From Bradyrhizobium sp. NAS80.1 (lineage in GTDB: Bacteria > Pseudomonadota > Alphaproteobacteria > Rhizobiales > Xanthobacteraceae): 64,000 nucleotides of DNA. How positions within the stretch are numbered: the first letter of the stretch is position 1; each line of letters opens with the position of its first letter. A program made the position numbers and the translations under genes. The stretch spans positions 1 through 64,000 of the forward strand of contig NZ_LGHL01000211.1 of the NCBI RefSeq assembly GCF_001908205.1, read 5' to 3'. Positions 44,424 through 53,369 of this stretch are shown piece after piece. The notes below the pieces were generated by a model, which did not search any database, was not told the DNA's origin, and saw only the letters and a program-made list of their open reading frames with translations.

Positions 44424-45575
44424 ATGCTCTCCCGTGAAGAACGCACCCCCTTTTCCGAGTGGTGGTGGACCGTCGACAAGCCGCTGATGGGCGCCATCCT
44501 GGCGCTGATGCTGACCGGCGTGATCCTGTCGCTGGCGGCGAGCCCGCCGGTTGCGACCCGCATCGGACTCGATCCCTTCCACTTCTTCAGCCGTCACGTG
44601 ATGTTCCTGGCGCCGTCCTGCATGGTGCTGCTCGGGGTGTCCTTCCTGTCGCCGCGATCGATCCGCCGAAGCGCGCTGATCATCTTCGCGGTCAGCATCA
44701 TCCTGATCGTGGTGACGCTTGCGATCGGCCCCGAGGTGAAGGGCTCGCGGCGCTGGATCACGCTGCTCGGCGTCAACATCCAGGCCTCCGAAATCGCAAA
44801 GCCATCATTCGTCGTCATCGCCGCCTGGCTGTTCGCGGAATCGACCAAGCGGCCGGAGATGCCGGCGACCTCGATGGCGCTGGTGCTGCTGCTGATGCTG
44901 GTATCGCTGCTGGTGATGGAGCCCGATTTCGGCCAGACCATGCTGATCCTGATGGTGTGGGGCTCGCTGTTCTTCATCGCGGGCATGCGGATGATCTGGG
45001 TGTTCGGGCTTGCGGGCGCCGCGGCGGCCGGCTTGTTCAGCGCCTATCTGTTCGTTCCGCACGTTGCCGGCCGCATCAAGCGCTTCATGAATCCGGCCTC
45101 CGGCGATACCTTCCAGGTCGATACAGCGATGGAAGCCTTCTACAACGGTGGCTGGTTCGGGCTCGGGCCGGGCGAGGGCATCGCCAAGCGCAGCCTGCCG
45201 GACAGCCACACCGACTTCGTGTTCGCGGTCGCCGCCGAAGAGTTCGGCATCATCCTGTGCCTTGCGATGTTGGCGCTGTTCGCCTTCGTCGTGATCCGCA
45301 CGCTGTCGCGCGCCTATGCCAATGAGGACATGTTCTCGCGCTTCGCGGCCTCCGGCCTTGCGATCCTGTTCGGCGTGCAGGCGGCGATCAACATGTCGGT
45401 CAACCTCCAGCTCATTCCCGCCAAGGGCATGACGCTGCCTTTCATCTCCTATGGTGGCTCCTCGATCGTGTCACTCGCCTATGGCGTCGGCATGATGCTG
45501 GCCCTGACGCGGCTGCGCCCGCGCACCGAGGTCGAGGCGAGTGGCCACGCCGATGCGATGCGCAGCTACGCGTGA
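44424..45575 (+). CDS. ftsW: FtsW septal peptidoglycan glycosyltransferase (SEDS)
   Basis: A 383-residue polytopic protein with about ten membrane segments. SEDS hallmarks: KGSRRWITLLGVNIQASEIA, VMEPDFGQTMLILMV, GLGPGEGIAKRSLPDSHTDF, FAVAAEEFG, and PAKGMTLPFISYGGSSIVSL. It polymerises lipid II at the septum with FtsI. Its start ATG 44424 is preceded by a CtrA-like site and a repeat, so it may have its own promoter. Confidence 0.96.
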   Translation: MLSREERTPFSEWWWTVDKPLMGAILALMLTGVILSLAASPPVATRIGLDPFHFFSRHVMFLAPSCMVLLGVSFLSPRSIRRSALIIFAVSIILIVVTLAIGPEVKGSRRWITLLGVNIQASEIAKPSFVVIAAWLFAESTKRPEMPATSMALVLLLMLVSLLVMEPDFGQTMLILMVWGSLFFIAGMRMIWVFGLAGAAAAGLFSAYLFVPHVAGRIKRFMNPASGDTFQVDTAMEAFYNGGWFGLGPGEGIAKRSLPDSHTDFVFAVAAEEFGIILCLAMLALFAFVVIRTLSRAYANEDMFSRFAASGLAILFGVQAAINMSVNLQLIPAKGMTLPFISYGGSSIVSLAYGVGMMLALTRLRPRTEVEASGHADAMRSYA

Positions 45576-45690
45576 TCCTCACCCTGAGGAGCCGCGCTCG
45601 CGCGGCGTCTCGAAGGGCGAGGCCAAGTGGAAGTTTTGGGCCGGGCCTTCATCCTTCGAGACGCGCGTTCCGCGCTCCTCAGGATGAGGA
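45576..45690. repeat. Palindromic repeat between ftsW and murG, CTCCTCA family
   Basis: Begins at the ftsW stop: ATCCTCACCCTGAGGAGCCG and the imperfect complement CGCGCTCCTCAGGATGAGGA, with internal GTCTCGAAGG / CCTTCGAGAC. Same family as 10781-10882. It lies immediately upstream of murG. Confidence 0.85.
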
Positions 45691-45747
45691 GCTGACGGGC
45701 CGCTCGCGTGGCTCGCAATGACCGCGGAGGCCCTGTACAAGAGAGCC

Positions 45748-46849
45748 ATGGACACGTCCCCCCCTGATTCTTCTCGCCGCGGGTGGCACCGGTGGCCACC
45801 TGTTTCCGGCCGAGGCGCTTGCCGTCGAACTGATCCGGCGCGGCTTTCGAGTCCGGCTCGTCACGGACGACCGGGCGCTGCGCTATAGCGGGCTGTTCAG
45901 CAAGGAGATGATCGACGTCGTCTCGAGCGAGACCGCGCGCGGCCGCAATCCGTTCCAGCTCGCCTATGCCGGTCTCACGCTCGCCGCCGGCACGCTTTCT
46001 GCGTATCGCCTGATCAAGCGGTTAAAGCCTGTCGCCGTCGTCGGCTTCGGCGGCTATCCGACGCTGCCGCCACTGGTCGCGGCGAAATTCGCCGGCGTGC
46101 CCAGCATCATTCACGAGGCCAATGCGGTGCTCGGCCGCGCCAACCGGTTCCTGTCGAGCCGCGTCCGCGCCATTGCGACGTCGTTGCCCGGCGTGCTCGA
46201 CCGCGATCCGGCGCTGGCCGGCAAGACCACGACGGTCGGCACTCCGATGCGCCCGGCAATCCTCGCCGCGGCTGCCGTGAAATATGCCGCGCCTGAAGTG
46301 AACGGCCCGCTGCGCCTGCTCGTCGTCGGTGGCAGCCAGGGCGCGCGCATCATGGCCGACATCGTCCCGGGCGCCATCGAGCGCCTCGAGCCTGCACTGT
46401 GGGGCCGGCTCATCCTCACCCAGCAGGTGCGCGATGAGGACATGACGCGCGTGCGCGCGGTCTACGACAAGCTCAAGATCAATGCGGAACTCGCGCCGTT
46501 CTTCACGGATCTTCCGGCACGGCTCGCCTCCAACCATCTGGTGGTGTCGCGTTCCGGCGCCGGTACCGTGGCTGAGCTCGCCGCAATCGGACGGCCCTCG
46601 ATCCTGGTGCCGCTGCCGGGCTCGATCGACCAGGACCAGTTCGCCAATGCCGGCGTGCTGGCCAAGGTCGACGGTGCGATCCGTATCCCGCAGACCGAGT
46701 TCACCTCGGATCGTCTGGCTGCCGAGATCTCTGACTTTGCCGCCGAGTCTGCGCGCCTCGCGACCATGGCGCAGGCTGCCCGCGGCGCCGGCCGGCTCGA
46801 CGCGGCGGAACGGCTGGCCGATTTGGTGGTCAAAGTCGCGGGAATCTGA
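45748..46849 (+). pseudogene. murG: murG with apparent +1 frameshift near the start
   Basis: MurG adds GlcNAc to lipid I to make lipid II at the inner face of the membrane. The natural start ATG 45748 encodes MDTSP, but a run of seven C (45758-45764) shifts it out of the frame that encodes the rest. Deleting one C gives MDTSPLILLAAGGTGGHLFP, the expected donor-domain start with GGTGGH. The uninterrupted frame starts only at ATG 45908 and would give 313 residues lacking that motif; no in-frame ATG, GTG or TTG lies between the upstream stop (45719) and there. Downstream the gene is intact (GFGGYPTLPPLVAA, IHEANAVLGRANR, VSRSGAGTVAELAAIGRPSI). A sequencing/assembly error or slippage at C7 are the likely explanations, as murG is essential and no other copy is present in this window. 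Confidence 0.85.
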
Positions 46850-46970
46850 CGCGAAAAAAGCCCTTGTCTTCGCCTTCTAAAGCGGGGCATCCAGTACGAA
46901 AGGCGCGGCTGATTTGGCCGTGATCTTCGCCAGACGCCGTCCTTCGGGCGGCGATGTCAGGGAACAGAGC

Positions 46971-48374
46971 ATGAGACTGCCGCGCGAGATCGGACCCATC
47001 CACTTCGTCGGGATCGGCGGGATCGGCATGAGCGGCATTGCCGAGGTGCTGGTCAATCTCGGCTATGCCGTGCAGGGCTCGGACGCCTCCGACAATTACA
47101 ATCTCGATCGGCTGCGCAAGAAGGGCGCAAAGGTCTCGGTCGGCCACAAGGCGGAGAATGTCGACGGTGCCGAGGTCGTCGTGGTGTCCTCCGCGATCAA
47201 GCGGGACAATCCGGAATTGATGGCGGCGCGCGAGCAGCGCATTCCCGTGGTGCGCCGCGCCGAGATGCTGGCCGAGCTGATGCGGCTGAAGAGCTGCGTC
47301 GCCATCGCCGGCACGCATGGCAAGACCACGACGACGACGATGGTTGCAACGCTGCTCGATGCCGGCGGCCTCGATCCCACCGTGATCAACGGCGGCATCA
47401 TCAACGCCTACGGCTCCAACGCGCGGCTCGGCGCCGGCGAATGGATGGTGGTGGAGGCCGACGAGAGCGACGGCACGTTTCTGAAGCTGCCGACGGATGT
47501 TGCGATCGTCACCAATGTCGATCCCGAACATCTCGATCACTTCAAGACCTTCGACGCCGTGCAGGACGCATTCCGCCATTTCGTCGAGAACCTGCCGTTC
47601 TACGGCTTCGCCGTGATGTGCATCGATCATCCCGTGGTGCAGAGCCTCGTCGGCAAGATCGAGGATCGCCGCATCATCACCTATGGCGAAAATCCGCAGG
47701 CCGATGCGCGGCTGGTCGATCTGACCCCGATGGGCGGCGGATCGAAGTTCAAGGTCGCGTTCCGCAATCGCAAGACTGGCGCGGTGCACGAGATCGCCGA
47801 CCTCATGCTGCCGATGCCGGGCCGCCACAACGCCTCCAACGCGACGGCAGCGATTGCAGTGGCGCGCGAGCTCGGCGTCTCCGACGAGGCCATCCGCAAG
47901 GCGATCGCGGGCTTTGGCGGCGTCAAGCGCCGCTTCACCAAGACCGGCGAATGGAACGGCGTCACCGTGATCGATGATTATGGCCACCACCCCGTCGAGA
48001 TCGCGGCAGTGCTGAAGGCGGCGCGGGAATCCACCAACGGCAAGATCATCGCCGTGGTGCAGCCGCATCGCTACACCCGCCTGCAATCGCTGTTCGAGGA
48101 ATTTTGCACCTGCTTCAACGATGCTGATGCAGTGATCGTCGCCGACGTCTATGCCGCAGGCGAGGCCCCGATCGAAGGCGTCGACCGCGATCATTTCGTC
48201 GCGGGCCTGCGCGCGCACGGCCATCGCGAGGTGATCCCGCTGCCGTCGACCTCCGAGCTCGCGGGCATCGTCAAGGGACTTGCGAAGTCTGGCGATCTCG
48301 TCGTGTGCCTCGGTGCCGGCAACATCACGCAGTGGGCGTACGCGCTGCCGGGCGAATTGAAGGCTCTGGGGTGA
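46971..48374 (+). CDS. murC: UDP-N-acetylmuramate-L-alanine ligase
   Basis: A 467-residue Mur ligase from ATG 46971, which has an AGGGAA site and gives the family start [23 protein letters not shown] motif [46 protein letters not shown] and [12 protein letters not shown] are present. It attaches L-Ala to UDP-MurNAc, the first peptide step. The 5' extension to 46914 lacks a ribosome site. Confidence 0.97.
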   Translation: MRLPREIGPIHFVGIGGIGMSGIAEVLVNLGYAVQGSDASDNYNLDRLRKKGAKVSVGHKAENVDGAEVVVVSSAIKRDNPELMAAREQRIPVVRRAEMLAELMRLKSCVAIAGTHGKTTTTTMVATLLDAGGLDPTVINGGIINAYGSNARLGAGEWMVVEADESDGTFLKLPTDVAIVTNVDPEHLDHFKTFDAVQDAFRHFVENLPFYGFAVMCIDHPVVQSLVGKIEDRRIITYGENPQADARLVDLTPMGGGSKFKVAFRNRKTGAVHEIADLMLPMPGRHNASNATAAIAVARELGVSDEAIRKAIAGFGGVKRRFTKTGEWNGVTVIDDYGHHPVEIAAVLKAARESTNGKIIAVVQPHRYTRLQSLFEEFCTCFNDADAVIVADVYAAGEAPIEGVDRDHFVAGLRAHGHREVIPLPSTSELAGIVKGLAKSGDLVVCLGAGNITQWAYALPGELKALG

Positions 48375-48417
48375 AGTGGTGACTTTGATCGCATCGATTG
48401 CCACACGGCACATCGCG

Positions 48418-48523
48418 CTCCCTCCCCCCTTGTGGGGGAGGGTGGGGGGAGGGGGGTAGCCCCGAGCGAAGTCTGAGTTTGTGGCTACCCCCCTCCCTGA
48501 CCCTCCCCCACAAGGGGGGAGGG
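48418..48523. repeat. Palindromic repeat between murC and murB
   Basis: Arms CTCCCTCCCCCCTTGTGGGG and their complement ...CCCCACAAGGGGGGAGGG flank a GGGGGTAGCC / GGCTACCCCC inner stem. Pairing is nearly perfect over more than 40 bases each side, so the transcript would form one very long hairpin between the two genes. Confidence 0.9.
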
Positions 48524-48561
48524 AACGGAGAGATTGTGCCTTCCTCACTTGAGGATGCCGC

Positions 48562-49482
48562 ATGAGCTTCCCCGACATCACGCCCGATCTCAAAGCCGCG
48601 ATGCCGGAGCTGCGCGGCCGCCTGCTCGCCAACCAGTCGCTCGCCGAGCTCACCTGGTTTCGCGTCGGCGGTCCCGCGCAGGTGCTGTTCACGCCGGCGG
48701 ACGAGGACGATCTCGCTTATTTCCTCGCGCATCTCGCCAGCGACATCCCCGTCTATGTCGTTGGCGTCGGCTCCAATCTGATCGTGCGCGACGGCGGCAT
48801 CGCGGGCGTCGTGGTTCGTCTCGCGCCGCGCGCCTTTGGCGAGGCGAGTGCAAGCGGCGATATCGTCACTGCAGGCGCTGCCGCGCTCGACAAGCGCGTG
48901 GCGGAAGTGGCGGCTTCGGCCAATATCGGCGGGCTCGAATTCTATTTCGGCATTCCCGGCACGATCGGCGGCGCGCTGCGCATGAATGCGGGCGCCAATG
49001 GCGGTGAGACCAAGGACGTGCTGATTGAGGCGCGAGGCGTCGGGCGCGACGGCACGAAGCACGTCTTCTCCAACGCCGACATGAAATTCGTCTACCGCAA
49101 CAGCGGCGTCGATCCCTCGATCATCTTCACCTCCGCGCGCTTCCGCGGCGAGATCAGGGATCCGGAGGCGATCCGCGCGCGCATGGCCGAAGTGCAAAAT
49201 CATCGCGAGACGGCGCAGCCGATCCGCGAAAAGACCGGCGGCTCGACCTTCAAGAATCCGCCCGGCCATTCCGCCTGGAAGCTGGTCGACGCCGCTGGCT
49301 GCCGGGGCCTGCGCGTCGGCGACGCTCAGGTGTCGGAGATGCACTGCAATTTCCTGATCAACACGGGCGAGGCCACCGCGCACGACATCGAGACGCTCGG
49401 CGAGACCGTGCGCGAACGCGTCAAGGCGAATTCCGGAATTGAGCTACACTGGGAAATCAAGCGGATCGGGGTTTCCGCGTGA
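48562..49482 (+). CDS. murB: UDP-N-acetylenolpyruvoylglucosamine reductase
   Basis: A 306-residue FAD protein. Motifs: [61 protein letters not shown] and [20 protein letters not shown]. It reduces UDP-GlcNAc-enolpyruvate to UDP-MurNAc with NADPH. Bounded on both sides by palindromic repeats. Confidence 0.96.
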   Translation: MSFPDITPDLKAAMPELRGRLLANQSLAELTWFRVGGPAQVLFTPADEDDLAYFLAHLASDIPVYVVGVGSNLIVRDGGIAGVVVRLAPRAFGEASASGDIVTAGAAALDKRVAEVAASANIGGLEFYFGIPGTIGGALRMNAGANGGETKDVLIEARGVGRDGTKHVFSNADMKFVYRNSGVDPSIIFTSARFRGEIRDPEAIRARMAEVQNHRETAQPIREKTGGSTFKNPPGHSAWKLVDAAGCRGLRVGDAQVSEMHCNFLINTGEATAHDIETLGETVRERVKANSGIELHWEIKRIGVSA

Positions 49483-49484
49483 GT

Positions 49485-49580
49485 GTCATTCCGGGGGCTC
49501 ACGAAGCGAGAGCCCGGAATCCATACTCACGATCGTGGTTTTGGATTCCGGGCCTGCGCCTTACGCGCATCCCGGAATGG
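49485..49580. repeat. Palindromic repeat between murB and ddl
   Basis: Arms GTCATTCCGGG and CCCGGAATGGC, with nested CTCACGAAGCGAGAG and ATTCCGGGC elements. Same family as 31695 and 34051. Confidence 0.82.
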
Positions 49581-49604
49581 CGAAGCAGATAGGTAACTGA
49601 GAAC

Positions 49605-50591
49605 ATGGGCATCACCATCCTCTTCGGCGGCTCCAACCGCGAACGTCTGGTTTCGGTCGCGTCAGCCCAGGCGCTGCATCAGGCGCTGCCTGAGGCTGAG
49701 CTCTGGTGGTGGGACGTCGAAGACAAGGTGCATGTCGTTCAGTCCAGGCAGCTGCTCGAACACGCCCGTCCGTTCGAGGACGAGTTCAAGCCCGGCACAT
49801 CAGGCATTCCGCTGGAGCAGGCGCTTGACCGGGCCAAGGCGGAAGACCGCGTGCTGGTGCTTGGCCTGCATGGTGGCCGTGCTGAGAACGGCGAATTGCA
49901 GGTGATGTGCGAGGCGCGCGGCGTGCCCTTCACCGGCTCGGGCTCGGCCTCCTCGCATCTCGCCTTCGACAAGATCGCCGCGAAGCGGTTCGCCGCGCTC
50001 GGCGGCGTGACGCCACCGGCAAACGTTGCTCTGGACAAGATCGACGAGGCCTTCGCCGAATACGGGCGGCTGATCGCAAAGCCGGCGCGCGACGGGTCGA
50101 GCTATGGCCTGATCTTCGTCAATGCGAAGCAGGATCTCGTCGCCGTCCGCAATGCGGCCAAGCACGAAGAGTATGTGATCGAGCCCTACATCGCCGGCGT
50201 CGAGGCGACCTGCGGCGTGCTGGAGCGGCCTGATGGATCGATCGTCTCGCTGCCGCCGATCGAGATCATTCCGGGCGAGGGCAATTTCGATTACGCGGCG
50301 AAATATCTTTTGAAGTCCACCCAGGAGATCTGCCCCGGCCGTTTCGCGCCCGAGATCACCGCCGCGCTGAAGGAGCACGCGATGCTGGCGCATCGCGCGA
50401 TGTCCTGCATCGGCTACTCCCGCTCGGACTTCATCGTCTCGGACAAGGGCCTGGTCTATCTCGAAACCAACACGCTGCCCGGGCTGACCAAGTCCTCGCT
50501 CTACCCCAAGGCGCTGAAAGCCGAGGGCATCGAGTTCGTCGACTTCCTGCGCGGCCTGGTCGAACTCGCGGAACAGCGGGTGCGGAAATAA
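49605..50591 (+). CDS. ddl: D-alanine-D-alanine ligase
   Basis: A 328-residue ATP-grasp ligase. It retains GSGSASSHLAFDKIAAKRFA, RLIAKPARDGSSYGL, FDYAAKYL and FIVSDKGLVYLETNTLPGL. The usual HGxxGEDG start motif reads HGGRAENGELQ: the Glu is kept, but Gly and Asp are replaced by Ala and Asn, so this is a divergent Ddl. It supplies D-Ala-D-Ala to MurF. Placement between murB and ftsQ is classical for dcw clusters. Confidence 0.9.
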   Translation: MGITILFGGSNRERLVSVASAQALHQALPEAELWWWDVEDKVHVVQSRQLLEHARPFEDEFKPGTSGIPLEQALDRAKAEDRVLVLGLHGGRAENGELQVMCEARGVPFTGSGSASSHLAFDKIAAKRFAALGGVTPPANVALDKIDEAFAEYGRLIAKPARDGSSYGLIFVNAKQDLVAVRNAAKHEEYVIEPYIAGVEATCGVLERPDGSIVSLPPIEIIPGEGNFDYAAKYLLKSTQEICPGRFAPEITAALKEHAMLAHRAMSCIGYSRSDFIVSDKGLVYLETNTLPGLTKSSLYPKALKAEGIEFVDFLRGLVELAEQRVRK

Positions 50592-50940
50592 TTAGGACTG
50601 GTTAACGGCCAAACGGGGGAAAGGGCCCGCTTTGGGGCCCAAAACCGGGAAAATGCCGGTCATCGCGGCATAAAGGCCTCAAATTGCGGGGCAAAAAGCG
50701 CCGGACGTTAACGAAGTTTACCTTTTGTTTACCAGGACGTCCGAAGGTTAACGCTGGCGGCGCATATGGCGTTTTGGCTGCCGGCGCGTGAGCTGTCGTG
50801 GGTGATGTCACCTCCAGCGCACGCTTTGAAGGGGAGTGGCTTCTTCTGCTGAAGACCAGCACCCGGCCCGGCAAGTTCGACACGTCATGTTCGCCAGGTC
50901 CCGCGCGATGTCGCGGGCAAACTCTTGACGAGCTCGTGCA
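50592..50940. promoter_or_regulatory. ftsQ upstream region with repeated GTTAAC and GTTTACC motifs
   Basis: A 349-bp gap, AT-richer than its neighbours. GTTAAC occurs at 50601, 50707 and 50747, and GTTTACC is directly repeated at 50716 and 50727 (11 bp apart). TTAAC is the CtrA half-site and CtrA controls ftsQA in Caulobacter (established), so this is a likely cell-cycle promoter region. No gene is visible in it. Confidence 0.5.
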
Positions 50941-51963
50941 ATGGATCGTGCAGGAAGCCTCCCCCGGTCGCTTTTCAGATCGCTGAGGCCCCAAGCTGAC
51001 CTGAAGGCGGCCGCTATTGGAGCGGTCGTGCTTCTGCGCGAGTGGGTGCAGGACAAGCGCATTGAGGCGCGCGCTGCCGCCCAGGCCAGGACCAAGGCCA
51101 GGGCCAAAGCCGTCATCGAACGCGAGCCGCCGCCGCGCGTCGTCGCGCTGGTCGAACGCTATCTGCCGCGCCGGGTCGGAATCAGCATGACCGTGCTGCT
51201 GCTGATCGGAAGCTGCGGCTTCGGCATCGTCAAGGGCGGCCATCTCCAGGACTTCATCACCGCGGTCAGCGACGCCCGGAACGCGATGGCCAATTCCGCC
51301 GGCTTCCGCATCACCTCGGTCGTGATCAACGGCCGCAAGCAGCTCACTCAGGACGAGATCCTCGCGATTGGCGGCGTCAGCGGCCGCTCCTCGCTGCTTT
51401 TCCTCGATGCTGACGCCGTGCGCGACAAGCTCAAGGCCAATCCATGGATCGTGGATGCGACCGTGCTGAAGCTTTATCCGGGCCAGCTCATGATCGAACT
51501 CACCGAGCGCAAGGCGTTCGCGCTGTGGCAGGAGGCCGGCCGGCTCTCCGTCATCGCCGACGACGGCGCCGTGCTCGAACCCTATGTCTCCCGCCGGTTC
51601 CTGTCGTTGCCGCTCGTGGTCGGCAAGGGCGCCGAAACCCAGGCCCGCGACTTCCTCGCCCTGCTGGCCCGCTATCCGCAGGTCAATTCGGTGACCAAGG
51701 CTGCAATCTTCGTCGGCGAGCGGCGCTGGAACCTGAGGCTCAAGGATGGCCTCGACATCCGCCTGCCCGAGCAGGACGTCGGCAACGCGCTCGCGATGCT
51801 CTCCAAGCTCGACAAGGACGACAAGCTGTTCTCCCGCGACATCGTCGCCGTCGACATGCGCCTGCCCGATCGGCTGGTGGTGCAGCTGTCCGACGACGCC
51901 GCCAAGGCGCGCGAGGATCAGTTCAAGGACAAGAAAAAGAAGAAGGCCGGGGATTCCGCATGA
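50941..51963 (+). CDS. ftsQ: Cell division protein FtsQ
   Basis: A 340-residue bitopic protein: a long cytoplasmic N-terminus (about 1-80; Arg/Ala-rich), one membrane helix (MTVLLLIGSCGFGIV), then a POTRA domain (ITSVVINGRKQLTQDEILAI) and the FtsQ beta domain (VTKAAIFVGERRWNLRLKDG). It links FtsL to the Z-ring proteins and recruits other divisome members. The C-terminus is Lys-rich (KDKKKKKAG). Stop overlaps the ftsA start (ATGA). Confidence 0.93.
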   Translation: MDRAGSLPRSLFRSLRPQADLKAAAIGAVVLLREWVQDKRIEARAAAQARTKARAKAVIEREPPPRVVALVERYLPRRVGISMTVLLLIGSCGFGIVKGGHLQDFITAVSDARNAMANSAGFRITSVVINGRKQLTQDEILAIGGVSGRSSLLFLDADAVRDKLKANPWIVDATVLKLYPGQLMIELTERKAFALWQEAGRLSVIADDGAVLEPYVSRRFLSLPLVVGKGAETQARDFLALLARYPQVNSVTKAAIFVGERRWNLRLKDGLDIRLPEQDVGNALAMLSKLDKDDKLFSRDIVAVDMRLPDRLVVQLSDDAAKAREDQFKDKKKKKAGDSA

Positions 51964-53282
51964 CCGGCATCGATCGCACCCAGACGCCGAAGACGCGCCC
52001 GATGCCGCACAAGCGCAGCGGCATCGTCGCCTGCCTCGATATCGGCACCAGCAAGATCGCCTGCATGATCGCACGGCTGAAGCCGTCGGCGCCGAGTGAG
52101 GCCCTGCGCGGCCGCACCCACGCGGTGGAACTGATCGGCTACAGCCAGATCCAGTCGCGCGGCATGAAGGCCGGCGCGGTGGTCGATCTCGCCGAATGCG
52201 AGCAGGCGGTGCGTCAGGCCGTCGGGCTTGCGGAGAAAATGGCCAAGGTGCGGGTCGAGTCCGTGCTGCTGTCGGTGTCCGGCGGCCGGATTACCGGCCA
52301 GTTGGTCGAAGCCGCAGCAGACATCCGCGGCGGGGCGGTGACCCCGGCCGATGTCAGCCGGGTCACCTCCACCGGCATGCGCCACGCCACCGGCGAGGGC
52401 CGCACCGTGCTGCACGCGCTGCCGGTCGGCTACACGCTCGACGGAGTCAAAGGCATCCGCGATCCTCGCGGCATGGTCGCGCATCAATTCGGTGTCGACA
52501 TGAATGTCGTCACCTGTGACGCCACGGTGGCGCGGAACCTGATGCTGGCGGTGGAGCGCTGCCACATCAATGTCGAAGCCATGGCGGCGAGCCCCTATGT
52601 GGCGGGCCTGTCGGTGCTGACCGACGACGAAGCCGATCTCGGCGCCGCTGTCGTCGAGATGGGCGCTGGCACCACCACGATCGCGGTCTATTCCGGCGGT
52701 CGCTTCGTGCATGCGGCGGGTTTTGCGGTCGGCGGGCAACACATCACGATGGATCTCGCGCGCGGACTCTCCGCGACCATTGCCGATGCCGAGCGAATCA
52801 AGACGTTATACGGTACCGTCATCACCGGCGGATCGGACTCGCGTGAGCTGATGTCTGTACCGACAGCCGGTGACGAGCAGGATCTGCCGCAGATCGTCTC
52901 CCGCGCTACCATCGCCAATATCGTCAAGCACCGTGCCGAGGAAGTCTTCGAAATGATTCGGGACAAGCTGAAGGATTCGCCCTTCGCCTCAGAGCCCAAC
53001 GGCCGCGTCGTGCTCTCGGGCGGCGCCTCGCAGCTCACCGGCCTCATCGAACTCGGTACGCAAATTCTCGGCCGGCCCGTGCGGGTCGGACGCCCGCTCG
53101 GTTTCGGCCGGTTGCCCAATGAGGCGAAGAACGCCGCCTTCGCGGTGCCGGCCGGACTCCTCGTCTACCCGCAATATGTTCACCTCGAACATGTCGAACC
53201 GCGGCATACGCGGCAGCAGGTCAGGACAGGGACCGGCGGTTATTTCGGAAAGGTCGGACGATGGCTACGCGAGGGCTTCTGA
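51960..53282 (+). CDS. ftsA: Cell division protein FtsA
   Basis: A 440-residue actin-like ATPase. Phosphate 1 motif IVACLDIGTSKIACMIARL, then ADLGAAVVEMGAGTTTIAVY, and NGRVVLSGGASQLTGLIELG. It tethers FtsZ to the membrane through a C-terminal amphipathic helix (GGYFGKVGRWLREGF). ATG 51960 was chosen because it coincides with the ftsQ stop; the open frame extending upstream to 51444 merely shadows ftsQ. Confidence 0.96.
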   Translation: MTGIDRTQTPKTRPMPHKRSGIVACLDIGTSKIACMIARLKPSAPSEALRGRTHAVELIGYSQIQSRGMKAGAVVDLAECEQAVRQAVGLAEKMAKVRVESVLLSVSGGRITGQLVEAAADIRGGAVTPADVSRVTSTGMRHATGEGRTVLHALPVGYTLDGVKGIRDPRGMVAHQFGVDMNVVTCDATVARNLMLAVERCHINVEAMAASPYVAGLSVLTDDEADLGAAVVEMGAGTTTIAVYSGGRFVHAAGFAVGGQHITMDLARGLSATIADAERIKTLYGTVITGGSDSRELMSVPTAGDEQDLPQIVSRATIANIVKHRAEEVFEMIRDKLKDSPFASEPNGRVVLSGGASQLTGLIELGTQILGRPVRVGRPLGFGRLPNEAKNAAFAVPAGLLVYPQYVHLEHVEPRHTRQQVRTGTGGYFGKVGRWLREGF

Positions 53283-53369
53283 TGACTCCTTTCCGCAATT
53301 CCCGATTTTCACCAACTCCCGCGGCCGCCGGCCGGGGCGAACCCACGCGCGCGTGATCGAGAGGCAACC

